From: Rhizobium glycinendophyticum
Lineage (GTDB): Bacteria > Pseudomonadota > Alphaproteobacteria > Rhizobiales > Rhizobiaceae
Direction of reading: 5' to 3'
Assembly (NCBI RefSeq): GCF_006443685.1
Contig: NZ_VFYP01000001.1
Span: forward strand, 1,488,001 to 1,552,000
Length of the DNA: 64,000 bases
The position numbers were made by a program, and so were the translations under genes. The notes below the pieces were generated by a model, which made no database searches, was not told the origin of the DNA, and saw only the letters and a list, made by a program, of their open reading frames with translations. Below are positions 1-8,116 of this stretch, piece by piece. Position 1 is the first letter of the stretch. Each line of letters begins with the position of its first letter.

Positions 1-159
1 CGGATGGACGAGATAAAGCCATGCCGGATCGGCGAGATGGTTGCTGTGTTCGTCTTCCTCGAACCGTCCGACCGTCAGCTCATACCCTGGCAGACGCTCC
101 GTCTCCATGATGAACGGAATGTCGGCCTCCGTTGCACGGCGCAGGCCGAGCGCCGGCAC
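1..159 (-). CDS. GNAT family N-acetyltransferase, N-terminal part (cut by window edge)
   Basis: Translating the minus strand from a GTG three bases after the rnd stop gives 53 codons that begin with LRRATEADIPFIMETER. This is the usual first strand and helix of the GNAT (acetyl-CoA dependent acetyltransferase) fold. The frame then runs open to the window edge, so the acetyl-CoA binding loop is not visible and the substrate cannot be guessed. The three-base spacing from rnd indicates co-transcription, possibly with translational coupling. The GTG start is inferred from that spacing; no alternative start lies between it and the rnd stop. Confidence 0.65.
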   Translation of the reverse strand, partial: MPALGLRRATEADIPFIMETERLPGYELTVGRFEEDEHSNHLADPAWLYLVHP

Positions 160-162
160 GGC

Positions 163-1308
163 TCAGAACTCCACGGCTTCGACGCGCTTGTCGACGAAGC
201 GCAAGCCAACGCCGCCGGAGATCAGCTTGAGCGCCAGATCGCCGAAAAGCTCGCGGCGCCAGCCCTGCAGAGCAGCCACCTCGGCCTTTTCCCCTTCGGC
301 GGCGATCTTTTCCAGATCGTCGCTATTGGCGATCACCTTGGAGGCGACGCCGTGCTTTTCGGAGGTGAGGCGGAGCAGCACCTTAAGAAGCTCGACGGCC
401 GACTGAGTGCCCTCGGGCGCATGGGTGTGGCGCTGCAGATGCGGCATTTCCGATTTGGGCAAGGCAAGCGCGATGTTCACCTGTTCAATGATGGCTGCAC
501 CCGAGGTCGAACGCTCCCAGCCCTTGGGGATGGTACGCAGGCGGCCGAGCGCTTCCACGTCCTTCGGCTGCTGCTGAGCAATTTCATAGATGGCATCGTC
601 CTTCAGCACGCGCGAGCGCGGCACATTGCGCGAGCGTGCCTCGCGCTCGCGCCAGGCAGTGACATATTGCATCACGGCAAGTTCGGTCGGCTTGCGGAGC
701 CGCATCTTCAGCCGCTGCCAGGCCTGGTCGGGATGCAGGTCATAGGTGTCACGGGATTCGAGGATCGCCATTTCCTCGGTCAGCCATTCGGCGCGGCCTT
801 CCGCCTCCAGTTGGCCCTTCAGCTTCAGATAGACGTCGCGCAGATGGGTAACGTCGGCCAGCGCATAGTCGAGCTGCTTCTCCGACAGCGGCCGACGGCT
901 CCAGTCGGTAAAGCGCGAGGTCTTGTCGATATGGACGTTCTTCACCTTCTGCACGAGTTGGTCATAGGAGACCGAATCGCCGAAGCCGCAGACCATCGCC
1001 GCGACCTGCGTGTCGAAGATCGGATGCGGGATCAGGTTGCCGAGGTGGAAGATGATTTCGATGTCCTGCCGGGCAGCGTGAAAAACCTTCACGACTGCCG
1101 AATTGGCCATCAGTTCGAAAAAGGGCGCGAGATCGAGGCCCTTGGCCATCGGGTCGATGATGTATTCGTGATCCGGGCTTGCCATCTGGATCAGGCAAAG
1201 TTCTGGCCAGAAGGTCGTTTCGCGGAGGAATTCCGTGTCGATCGTGATGAAATCGGATTGGGCGAGAAGACGGCAGGCCTCCTCGAGCGCGGCAGTGGTA
1301 TCGATCAT
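163..1308 (-). CDS. rnd: Ribonuclease D
   Basis: A 381-residue 3'-5' exoribonuclease for tRNA 3'-end trimming and other stable RNAs, close to the usual family length of about 375-390. The DEDD exonuclease motifs are visible: FITIDTEFLRE (Exo I, Asp-x-Glu), VFHAARQDIEII (Exo II) and YALADVTHLRDVY (Exo III, Tyr-x3-Asp). A helical HRDC nucleic-acid binding domain follows, around RLKMRLRKPTELAVM. I chose the ATG that begins MIDTTAALEE because family members start there; a TTG 63 bases upstream would add residues without family resemblance. It lies 117 bp downstream of the MBL-fold gene on the same strand, and a GNAT gene follows three bases after its stop. Confidence 0.93.
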   Translation of the reverse strand: MIDTTAALEEACRLLAQSDFITIDTEFLRETTFWPELCLIQMASPDHEYIIDPMAKGLDLAPFFELMANSAVVKVFHAARQDIEIIFHLGNLIPHPIFDTQVAAMVCGFGDSVSYDQLVQKVKNVHIDKTSRFTDWSRRPLSEKQLDYALADVTHLRDVYLKLKGQLEAEGRAEWLTEEMAILESRDTYDLHPDQAWQRLKMRLRKPTELAVMQYVTAWREREARSRNVPRSRVLKDDAIYEIAQQQPKDVEALGRLRTIPKGWERSTSGAAIIEQVNIALALPKSEMPHLQRHTHAPEGTQSAVELLKVLLRLTSEKHGVASKVIANSDDLEKIAAEGEKAEVAALQGWRRELFGDLALKLISGGVGLRFVDKRVEAVEF

Positions 1309-1425
1309 TTCGGCTCGGTCATGGAAAACTAAAGGATCAACCTTAGTTTCCCTTCTGGCCCTGGATGTCAATATGAACGGGTGGCAAAGGGCCGTGAACA
1401 GCCTGTTTGCCGCGGTCGTCCAGCA

Positions 1426-2313
1426 CTATTCGTCGGCAGGCGCTCCCCGCAGGACGACAATGTTCTGCCGGTGCACCTCTTCATAGGGCGCGAAGTAAAG
1501 CGCCGATCCATTGGCGATCTCCGGGGCGATGAAGGATTCCAAGCTCTCGCTATCGAGGCTGGGGTCGTTGATCCGGGCCGTCAGTCGGATCAGGTAGTCT
1601 CTGTTCGAAGCAATCAGCGACGGCGGATAACCACCGGCGGCGATCACCTCTTCGGCGCCGTGATTGGGCAGGATGCGGCGGATCGGCAGTGTCGCCAGCC
1701 GGTCGAGCTCGACGATGTGGCGGGCGACATGCTCCGGCTCAGAGATATAGGTGACGCTGTCCTCCAGCGTATCGCCGGCAAACAGCAGGCCGAGCGAGGG
1801 AAGGAAAAGCACGGTGCCATCGGCGCTGTGGATATCGAACTGCAACAGCTGCACCTCGATATCGCCGACATGCAGAACCGTCTCACCTTCGAAGGTCTCG
1901 GTCGGCATGACCACCGGATTGATCGGCGGGTTCTTGGCGGCCAGAACCTTGCGCTTTTCGATCAGTGTGTCTTTCGTCAGCCGGTTGGACAGGATCGGAC
2001 AGTCGAGGAATCCGGCATTGCCTGCGACATGATCGGTGTGCCAGTGGCTCATGACGACCTGAATCGATGTCACGCCGAGCGATTTGAGATGAGCCCGGAT
2101 TGCGGCAGCATGGTCGAAGGAGATATGTGTATCATAGACCAGCGCCTGCGCGCCGGAGACTATCGCAAAGCTCGCGACGCCGAGGCTGTAGGCACCGTCA
2201 TCTAGCCAGTTTGGCTCCGCCGAATGGAGCCGTTTTCCGGCGATGCGGCCGTCGTAATAAGCGAAGATGCCTGGATAGGGCTCGTGGATGCGCATCGTTG
2301 CGGCAAGGCTCAT
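1426..2313 (-). CDS. MBL-fold metallo-hydrolase
   Basis: A 295-residue metallo-beta-lactamase superfamily enzyme. The zinc-binding HxHxDH motif is at residues 90-95 (MSHWHTDHVAG). The third-ligand histidine region (DIHSADGTVLF), the bridging aspartate (LLFAGDTLEDSV) and a late histidine (ILPNHGAEEV) are also present, so the active site looks complete and di-zinc hydrolysis is expected. There is no signal peptide, so it is probably cytoplasmic. The substrate is unknown: lactone, thioester and glyoxalase-II-like roles all fit the fold. The start lies one base from the stop of the upstream multicopper oxidase gene and has AGGGTG before it, so the two genes are almost certainly translationally coupled. 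Confidence 0.85.
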   Translation of the reverse strand: MSLAATMRIHEPYPGIFAYYDGRIAGKRLHSAEPNWLDDGAYSLGVASFAIVSGAQALVYDTHISFDHAAAIRAHLKSLGVTSIQVVMSHWHTDHVAGNAGFLDCPILSNRLTKDTLIEKRKVLAAKNPPINPVVMPTETFEGETVLHVGDIEVQLLQFDIHSADGTVLFLPSLGLLFAGDTLEDSVTYISEPEHVARHIVELDRLATLPIRRILPNHGAEEVIAAGGYPPSLIASNRDYLIRLTARINDPSLDSESLESFIAPEIANGSALYFAPYEEVHRQNIVVLRGAPADE

Positions 2314-2314
2314 G

Positions 2315-3724
2315 TCATGTCACCCTGAAATAGCCGGTCATGCCGGTCTTCTGATGTTCGATCACGTGGCAGTGGAAGACCCAGTCGCCGGGATTGTCGG
2401 CGACCAGCGCCAGCTGCACCTTCTCGTCCGGCAGCACGAGATAGGTATCCGAGACCTGCGCTGTCACGTCATGTTTATTCGAGCTCACCGCCTTGAAATT
2501 CATTCCGTGCAGATGGATCGGATGGGCATGCGGCGTGACGTTCTCGACATTGAGAATATAGCTCTGGCCAAGCTTCAGCTCAGCAATCGGTGCCGTCGGA
2601 TCAGCCGTGTCGCCCGGATAGGGCACCTTGTTGATCGCCCAGAAGGAATAGCCGAGCGTACCGCAGATCGAATCCTTTGCGGCGTTTTCCGCCGTCGCAC
2701 TTAAAAGCAGCGGCACTTCCGTCGCGTTCTTCAGATCGACTTCGACGCCGGCGTTTTCGGCAAGGGCCCCGAGATCGCCGAGATTGCGTTTGAGGGTGGC
2801 GCCGACCGCCCGGAACTGCGTTACCACCTTCGGCGTCGAGGGACGGATGTCCTGGAGCGAAACGAGCGCGCCTTCGCTGTCGGGCACCCGAAGCGCCAGA
2901 TCCAGCCGCTGCCCGGGCGCCAGGACCGCCATGTCCAGCAACGTGCGTTCAGGCACGGGGTGGCCGTCGATGGCAATGATCATAGCCTCGGCGCCCTCCA
3001 GCGTCAGGTTATAGATCCGGGTCACGTCGGAGGCGAGGACCCGTAGCCGCACCAGCCCACCCGCCGGCACGTCGTAAATCGGCTCCGGCTGCCAGTTGGC
3101 CGTGCGCACGGTTCCGAATGTGCCGGTCTTAGCCGCATCCCGCGGCTTGAACTGGGCGATGAACTGGCTGTCGCTGCCAAGGCGAAAATCGCGCAGGTTG
3201 AGCGCCACCTCGCCGTCGAAGACGGGATCGCTGTCGTCTTCGACCACGAGAACGCCGGTCAGCCCCCGACCCATCTGGGTGAGCGTGTTGCAATGGGGAT
3301 GGTACCAGAAGGTCCCGGCATCCGGCGGCGTGAAGGCATAGTCGAAGTGGTCGCCCGGATAGACGTAAGGCTGGGTGACGAAGGGCACTCCATCCTGGGC
3401 ATTGGGGATGCGCAAGCCATGCCAATGGATGGTGGTCGGTTCGTCGAGGCTGTTGGTGAGCCTTGCTGCAAAGGGTTTGCCCCGCTTGAGCCGCAGCACC
3501 GGCGGCGAAGGATCAGCGGATGGTGCGCCCGCCAGCCCGTAGCTCATCACCTTGTGCGTCGCCGCCTGCCCGTCGAGGGTGGCGTCAATGATCCGCGCTT
3601 CGATGTCAAGCGGTGAGGGGGCGGCGAAGGCCTGCGAGAGGCGCGGCAGCACGGCGACGCCTGCGCCATAGGCGCCGGCAACTGCGGCGGATTTCAGGAG
3701 AGTGCGACGGGAAAGCTGAAACAC
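2315..3724 (-). CDS. Tat-exported multicopper oxidase
   Basis: About 469 residues. The N-terminus LSRRTLLKSAAVAGAYG is a twin-arginine signal, so the enzyme should be exported folded to the periplasm. All four copper-binding clusters are present: HWHG (about residue 100), WYHPH (about 141-144), HPIHLHG (about 405) and HCHVIEHQKTGM (about 451-462, with type-1 ligands Cys452, His457 and Met462). This places it with CueO/laccase-type oxidases, which oxidise phenols or Cu(I) with reduction of O2 to water. I see no methionine-rich insert of the CueO kind. A GTG start with GGAG eight bases upstream fits better than the TTG 18 bases further out. It is coupled to the downstream MBL-fold gene. Confidence 0.88.
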   Translation of the reverse strand: MFQLSRRTLLKSAAVAGAYGAGVAVLPRLSQAFAAPSPLDIEARIIDATLDGQAATHKVMSYGLAGAPSADPSPPVLRLKRGKPFAARLTNSLDEPTTIHWHGLRIPNAQDGVPFVTQPYVYPGDHFDYAFTPPDAGTFWYHPHCNTLTQMGRGLTGVLVVEDDSDPVFDGEVALNLRDFRLGSDSQFIAQFKPRDAAKTGTFGTVRTANWQPEPIYDVPAGGLVRLRVLASDVTRIYNLTLEGAEAMIIAIDGHPVPERTLLDMAVLAPGQRLDLALRVPDSEGALVSLQDIRPSTPKVVTQFRAVGATLKRNLGDLGALAENAGVEVDLKNATEVPLLLSATAENAAKDSICGTLGYSFWAINKVPYPGDTADPTAPIAELKLGQSYILNVENVTPHAHPIHLHGMNFKAVSSNKHDVTAQVSDTYLVLPDEKVQLALVADNPGDWVFHCHVIEHQKTGMTGYFRVT

Positions 3725-3825
3725 GACAAGGGCTCCATTCAATATCCCGGTTCTTAAAGTTGATCCTGACCTTCAGCAATAGCTCGGGGCCGTCCATGCT
3801 GTCGCAGGAGAGGCAGGCGCAGTTC

Positions 3826-5064
3826 TCAGCCGCCGTCTTTTTCGGAGGGCGGTGTGGCAAGCTTGCTGAAGAAGGTCGATGTGCGCAGCAGGCTCCGGAA
3901 GCGCATGCGCCGCCGCTCCGTCGGCACGGCTTCGCGGGCGAAGATGCGCGCAACCGTATAGGCGACGAAGAAGGTCAGAACGACGATCATGTAGAGAAAC
4001 AGCGCATGCGGGCCGAAGGCGTCGATCAGGAAGGAGGCAAACAGTGGCCCGATGACCGCGCCGACCGACCAGAAGAACAGAGTGCCGGCGGAGATCAGCG
4101 CGTGTTGGCCGGGCGCCGCATGGTCATTGGCATGGGCCGAGCACAGGGAATAGAGCGGCATGGCGAAGGCGCCAAAAGCGAAGATGCCGACGAAGTTCGC
4201 CAACTCGCTCTCACCAGCGAAGAAGGCGAGATAGGCGCAGGCGAGCAGCGCCCCGAGCGCCGAGACGAGGATGATCACGCGCCGGTCGAGCTTGTCGGAA
4301 TAATGGCCGAGCGGATATTGCAGCACGATGCCGGCAAAAATGCCGACGCTCATGAAGGTGGCGATCGATGTCACCGACATGCCGATGCCATCGGCGTAAA
4401 TCGGCCCGAGCGAACGGAAGCTGGAATTGGTGAGACCGATCACGATACAGCCGACGGTGGCGAGCGGCGAGACCGACCACAGCACCTTGATGTCGAATTT
4501 GACATCTTCCGGCGGGGCGGGGCTGGTGCGGTCGGCAAAGGAGATCGGCACCAACGAGAGCGTAAGGGCCATGGATATGATCGCGAACAAATCAAAGCCG
4601 CGGACGCCGAAAAGCGGGATGAGATACTGCGCCGCCGTCACCGAGCCGAGGTCGACGAAGCGATAGACGGACAGTGTGCGGGCTCGCGTGGCGTTGGTGA
4701 CACGGGCGTTCAGCCAGCTTTCGACGACGGCAAACAGCCCGGCGAAACAGATGCCCTGGATGAGGCGCATCAGGAACCACGAAACCGGATCGATGACCAG
4801 CACCATCATGATCGAGGCAGCAGAGGCGATGGCCGCCAGCGCTGAGAAGGCGCGGATATGGCCGATCGCCCGCATGATCTTGGTGACATAGACGCAGCCG
4901 ATGACGAAGCCGATGAAATAGCCGGTGCCGATCATGCCGACGACGGAGGCGCTGAAACCTTCGTTGAGGGCGCGCAGCGAGATGAAAGTGCCCTGCAGCC
5001 CGTTGCCGCCGATCAGAATGCCGGCAGTGACGAGAAGGGGGATCAGCGGTCGAATGTCATTCAT
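3826..5064 (-). CDS. MFS transporter (YcaD-like)
   Basis: A 412-residue inner-membrane protein with about twelve hydrophobic segments in two halves, separated by a charged central loop near residue 190 (ADRTSPAPPEDVKFD). GHYSDKLDRRVII matches the loop motif of the Major Facilitator Superfamily. The overall pattern resembles the YcaD-type subfamily, whose substrates are unknown. A basic cytoplasmic tail closes the protein (TERRRMRFRSLLR). It lies 101 bp upstream of the multicopper oxidase gene on the same strand, so a shared transcript is possible but not shown. The reading frame is intact. Confidence 0.85.
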   Translation of the reverse strand: MNDIRPLIPLLVTAGILIGGNGLQGTFISLRALNEGFSASVVGMIGTGYFIGFVIGCVYVTKIMRAIGHIRAFSALAAIASAASIMMVLVIDPVSWFLMRLIQGICFAGLFAVVESWLNARVTNATRARTLSVYRFVDLGSVTAAQYLIPLFGVRGFDLFAIISMALTLSLVPISFADRTSPAPPEDVKFDIKVLWSVSPLATVGCIVIGLTNSSFRSLGPIYADGIGMSVTSIATFMSVGIFAGIVLQYPLGHYSDKLDRRVIILVSALGALLACAYLAFFAGESELANFVGIFAFGAFAMPLYSLCSAHANDHAAPGQHALISAGTLFFWSVGAVIGPLFASFLIDAFGPHALFLYMIVVLTFFVAYTVARIFAREAVPTERRRMRFRSLLRTSTFFSKLATPPSEKDGG

Positions 5065-5218
5065 CGGGGAAACCTGCCCGCCGCAACGGAGGGGGACGAG
5101 TCGATGGTGCGGCAGTGAAAAATACCTAGCGCCGATTGTCCGGTAGCGACAGGCTTAAAATGACGGCATCTGTCGTCTTGTGACACGTGCCGAGCATACG
5201 AACGTCAGAGGACTGGCC

Positions 5219-6067
5219 TCAAAGAAACGGCATGGCTCTCACAGCCTGCACGAAGGTGGCGGTGACCACGGCGAACGAGGCGAGCACGCCGGCGGCAATC
5301 CCGATCCGCACCTGTCCGGGCAGGTAGCGATCGAGCACGAAGCCGAGGATCGGCAAAGCCTGCATGATGTGGGTGGCGAAGAAATGTGGCACGCGCAGAT
5401 CGCCGCCGGTCTGCGACCAGCCGAAGAGTGGCAGCCCGCCGACATCGGTCCTCACGCCGCCAACCCAGTGGCCAGGTCCTCCGATCTGACCGCTGCCGAG
5501 TGCGAAGGCGGTGATCAGCGTCAGGATCGCACCGAGGATCAGCCCCCAGCCGCCGCCAAGCCGCAGGCCCGTCGGAGCGAATGGGGAAGGGCGCGTGAGA
5601 AGATAGATCCCGATCACCAGCGCCGAGAGCACTAGCAGAGCCGCGCCTATGCCCATGATGCCGTACATCGTGGCTTCGATTGGCGTGGAATTGTTGAAAT
5701 GCGAAGCCCGTCCGCGCGCCGCCTGAAGCGTGATATAGGCGATCTCGCCGATGGCCGTGGCGGCCGCGGTGAAGGCAGCGAGCCAGATACCGCGGCTCGC
5801 AAGGGTCCTGGCATCGATCAGCGGCAGGAGCCACAGCAGTGTTGCCATCATCACCACCAGCGACAGCTGGAATTTCAGCGGCTTGATCCAGACGCTGATG
5901 CCGTTGAGCAGCCGATCGTCGATGCCGAACGCGATCAGCGAGGGAACGGCAAGGGCGATCTGAAAACCGAGCGCGAGCAGCAACAGGCGCTCCGCGGAGG
6001 CCGCGCGGAGGAGCGACGCCGGAGATAAGCCGGCAAGCGGTGTGGTCTGGTCGAAGATCATCGTCAT
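5219..6067 (-). CDS. Conserved polytopic membrane protein of unknown function
   Basis: A 282-residue protein with about seven hydrophobic segments, for example LLLLALGFQIALAVPSLIAFG near the N-terminus. A hydrophilic, glycine-rich loop around residues 190-220 contains GPGHWVGGVRTDVGGLPLFGW. I do not recognise a named family. The start is three bases after the stop of the ABA4-like gene, so the two are one transcription unit. That unit faces a TetR gene across two operator-like palindromes, which suggests that both membrane proteins are repressed by that regulator. Confidence 0.75.
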   Translation of the reverse strand: MTMIFDQTTPLAGLSPASLLRAASAERLLLLALGFQIALAVPSLIAFGIDDRLLNGISVWIKPLKFQLSLVVMMATLLWLLPLIDARTLASRGIWLAAFTAAATAIGEIAYITLQAARGRASHFNNSTPIEATMYGIMGIGAALLVLSALVIGIYLLTRPSPFAPTGLRLGGGWGLILGAILTLITAFALGSGQIGGPGHWVGGVRTDVGGLPLFGWSQTGGDLRVPHFFATHIMQALPILGFVLDRYLPGQVRIGIAAGVLASFAVVTATFVQAVRAMPFL

Positions 6068-6070
6068 GGC

Positions 6071-6502
6071 TTATGCCTTTGCCGTTGTCAGGGCGGATTG
6101 GCTCGCCCGCATGATGAAGAACAGGAGAAGGCCGATCGGCCCGAACATGAAGGTGACGACAAGAATCGGCGCCTGAACCACCCGGTTCCAGCCGAGCCTG
6201 TCGGCCTCTAAGGCGATCCAGGTGCCGACGAAGAGGTCGAAGGCAAGGTAATGGATCCAGCCGGCGACCAGCACGCCGTCATTGAGGAAGAGTGTGCGGA
6301 CCTCCGCAAGCGAGCCGAAGCCGCCGCCCTCGACGCGGAAGAAATAGACGAAGATCAGCACGGCATAGGTGAGCGACAGCAAGCCGATCAGCCCGAGGCG
6401 CAGGCTCTGCATGACGATCGGGCGGCGCGGGGCTAGGATGAGGACGAGCCATCCCAGCATGGCCGCAGAGCTCGCGGACGGAAACAACTGCGTGAAATCC
6501 AT
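6071..6502 (-). CDS. ABA4-like (DUF4281) membrane protein
   Basis: A 143-residue protein with four predicted membrane segments. It resembles the ABA4-like family: an N-terminal FTQLFPSAS stretch, then AGWIHYLAFDLFVGTWI, then a C-terminal PILVVTFMFGPIGLLLFF. Plant ABA4 is needed for neoxanthin synthesis, but the role of bacterial members is not established. I chose the ATG at 6502 because AAGGGAG precedes it; starts further upstream lack a ribosome-binding site and would overlap the palindromic operator region. It is the first gene of a two-gene operon opposite a TetR regulator. Confidence 0.8.
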   Translation of the reverse strand: MDFTQLFPSASSAAMLGWLVLILAPRRPIVMQSLRLGLIGLLSLTYAVLIFVYFFRVEGGGFGSLAEVRTLFLNDGVLVAGWIHYLAFDLFVGTWIALEADRLGWNRVVQAPILVVTFMFGPIGLLLFFIMRASQSALTTAKA

Positions 6503-6527
6503 GACGCGCTCCCTTCGAGTTCCCGAT

Positions 6528-6542
6528 CTTGGCAATGACAAG
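6528..6542. promoter_or_regulatory. Palindromic operator 1, probable TetR site
   Basis: The 15-bp sequence CTTGGCAATGACAAG fits the dyad CTTGNCANTGNCAAG at all twelve defined positions. A second copy of the same dyad lies 33 bp away, centre to centre, in the same divergent spacer. The position just upstream of the ABA4-like start and the divergent TetR gene makes it the likely binding site of that regulator; this is an inference from symmetry and position. Confidence 0.7.
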
Positions 6543-6560
6543 ATAGAGATGTCGGATTAA

Positions 6561-6575
6561 CTTGTCACTGTCAAG
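6561..6575. promoter_or_regulatory. Palindromic operator 2, probable TetR site
   Basis: CTTGTCACTGTCAAG is a second exact instance of CTTGNCANTGNCAAG. The 33-bp centre spacing is close to three helical turns, which would put two bound dimers on one face of the DNA. It lies 42 bp before the TetR start, a position suited to autoregulation as well as repression of the membrane operon. Confidence 0.7.
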
Positions 6576-6616
6576 ATGGCTTTGACAGAACGCCAAGGGC
6601 AGAGTTAGACAAGGGC

Positions 6617-7219
6617 ATGGCAAGAGAGAAATCCTATCACCACGGCGACCTGCGCCAGGCCCTGATCGAAACTGGCCTTGATATGCTGGAGGAGCATGGC
6701 CTCGAAGGCCTGACGCTGCGCAAGCTAGCCGCCCGCGTCGGCGTCTCCCATGCCGCCCCCGAACATCATTTCCCGACCCTCAGGCACCTGCTGACCGCCT
6801 TTGCCACGGAGGGGTTCCGCCTGTTTGCCGCCTCGATGCGATCAGCCATGGCGCAGGCCCCCGACGATCCGGCCGAACAACTGCGCGCCGCCGCCCGCGG
6901 CTATCTTGCCTTTGCGACCACGCGCCCGCATCTCTTCCGCCTGATGTTCAACTCCAACCGCCTCGACTGGGAAGACCCGGCGCTCGGCCCCCCGGCAAAC
7001 GCGGCCCACGCCGTGCTCGAGGAAATCTCGTTGCCGGTGGCAAAACGCCTGAACCGCGACACGCCGGAGGGCAGGGCGGCGGTCGAACAGCTGGTCTGGT
7101 CGCAGATCCACGGCCACGCGCATCTGATGATCGATGGTAAGCTGCAGCAGGAGAGCGGCACGGGCTGCGAGCCGTTTGCGGCGCCGCTGGATCTCGCGAG
7201 TGTGCTTTTGCCGGAGTGA
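6617..7219 (+). CDS. TetR/AcrR family transcriptional regulator
   Basis: A 200-residue regulator. Residues 8-50 form the TetR helix-turn-helix: HHGDLRQALIETGLDMLEEHG, then LTLRKLAARVGVSHAAPEHHF. The C-terminal two thirds are helical and ligand-binding (RPHLFRLMFNSNRLDWEDP, then WSQIHGHAHLMIDGKL), resembling the WHG-type C-terminal domain. TetR regulators often control a divergently transcribed neighbour. Here that neighbour is the ABA4-like membrane operon, and the spacer has two matching palindromes. The inducer cannot be inferred. Confidence 0.9.
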   Translation: MAREKSYHHGDLRQALIETGLDMLEEHGLEGLTLRKLAARVGVSHAAPEHHFPTLRHLLTAFATEGFRLFAASMRSAMAQAPDDPAEQLRAAARGYLAFATTRPHLFRLMFNSNRLDWEDPALGPPANAAHAVLEEISLPVAKRLNRDTPEGRAAVEQLVWSQIHGHAHLMIDGKLQQESGTGCEPFAAPLDLASVLLPE

Positions 7220-7327
7220 GGGGGTAATCTCACGCCGGGCCCGTTGCGAGCCTCCGGTGGGGGGGCGGCAGTCGTTTCAGATCCAGCGGAGAGCTCTATG
7301 CGCCAAAACCGAGAGGCTCACACAGTG

Positions 7328-8065
7328 TCAATCCTGCGCGGTCGGGCGCACGACGATGCTGCCGATTTCCACGTCATTGGGTTGCTCGATTGCGAAAGCG
7401 ATCGCACGTGCGATCGCTACCGGGGAAATGGCGAGCTCTTGCTTGCGTCTCAGAATAGCCGCTTTAATGTCAGGATCGGCGATGGCGGCATCCGCGAAGG
7501 TTGTGTCGATGAAACCCGGTGATATCTCTGTCACGCGCAGGTTTTTGACCGACTCCTGCCGCAGGGCTTCGGTGGCTGTCCGTAGTGCATTCTTGGTCGC
7601 TGCGTAGACGCCCATCGTCGGCACAATCTTGAGGCCAGCGGTTGATACGACGTTGATGACGTGCCCGCCATCTTGGCGCGTAAACACGGGCAGAGCTGCA
7701 GCGATACCGTAGAGCGCGCCCTTCAGGTTTACGTCGATCATGGCGTTCCAGTCATCGACCTTCAGCGCGTCGAAACGGGAGAGCGGACCAATACCCGCAT
7801 TGTTGATGATGACATCAAGCCGCCCGAAACGTTCGCAAGCAAGCTTGACCAGACCCTCCAGATCCACAGGTCTGGTAACGTCAATGGCCCGGTAGACGGC
7901 TTGGCCGCCCGCCGTCTCGATTTCTCCCGCTACACTGGCGATTTCCGCTTCGCTTCGTGAGCCGAGTACAAGACGCGCGCGTCGCGCTGCAAGGTGAATA
8001 GCTGTCGCCCGGCCAATGCCGCGTCCGGCTCCGGTGATGGCGACGATCTTGTTCTCTATGGTCAT
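7328..8065 (-). CDS. SDR family NAD(P)-dependent oxidoreductase
   Basis: A 245-residue classical short-chain dehydrogenase/reductase. The cofactor motif GAGRGIGRAT is near the N-terminus, followed by NNAGIG, the catalytic serine region (VVSTAGLKI) and the YAATKNA active-site Tyr-x3-Lys. An Arg after strand 2 (LGSRSEAE) points to NADPH preference. The start ATG at 8065 has GGAG eight bases upstream; longer versions begin inside the divergent spacer. The AraC-type gene next to it is transcribed divergently 51 bp away and is the obvious candidate regulator. The substrate is unknown. Confidence 0.88.
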   Translation of the reverse strand: MTIENKIVAITGAGRGIGRATAIHLAARRARLVLGSRSEAEIASVAGEIETAGGQAVYRAIDVTRPVDLEGLVKLACERFGRLDVIINNAGIGPLSRFDALKVDDWNAMIDVNLKGALYGIAAALPVFTRQDGGHVINVVSTAGLKIVPTMGVYAATKNALRTATEALRQESVKNLRVTEISPGFIDTTFADAAIADPDIKAAILRRKQELAISPVAIARAIAFAIEQPNDVEIGSIVVRPTAQD

Positions 8066-8116
8066 TGTAGTCTCCATTTGCTGCTTGAGAGGCAAGATCT
8101 AGGCACCGGAGGCGGT

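Noticed and set aside
3613..4845. 410-codon plus-strand frame over the MFS and oxidase region
   Set aside because: Antisense shadow rich in Arg, Glu and Asp, with no ribosome-binding site; the minus strand has intact transporter and oxidase genes.
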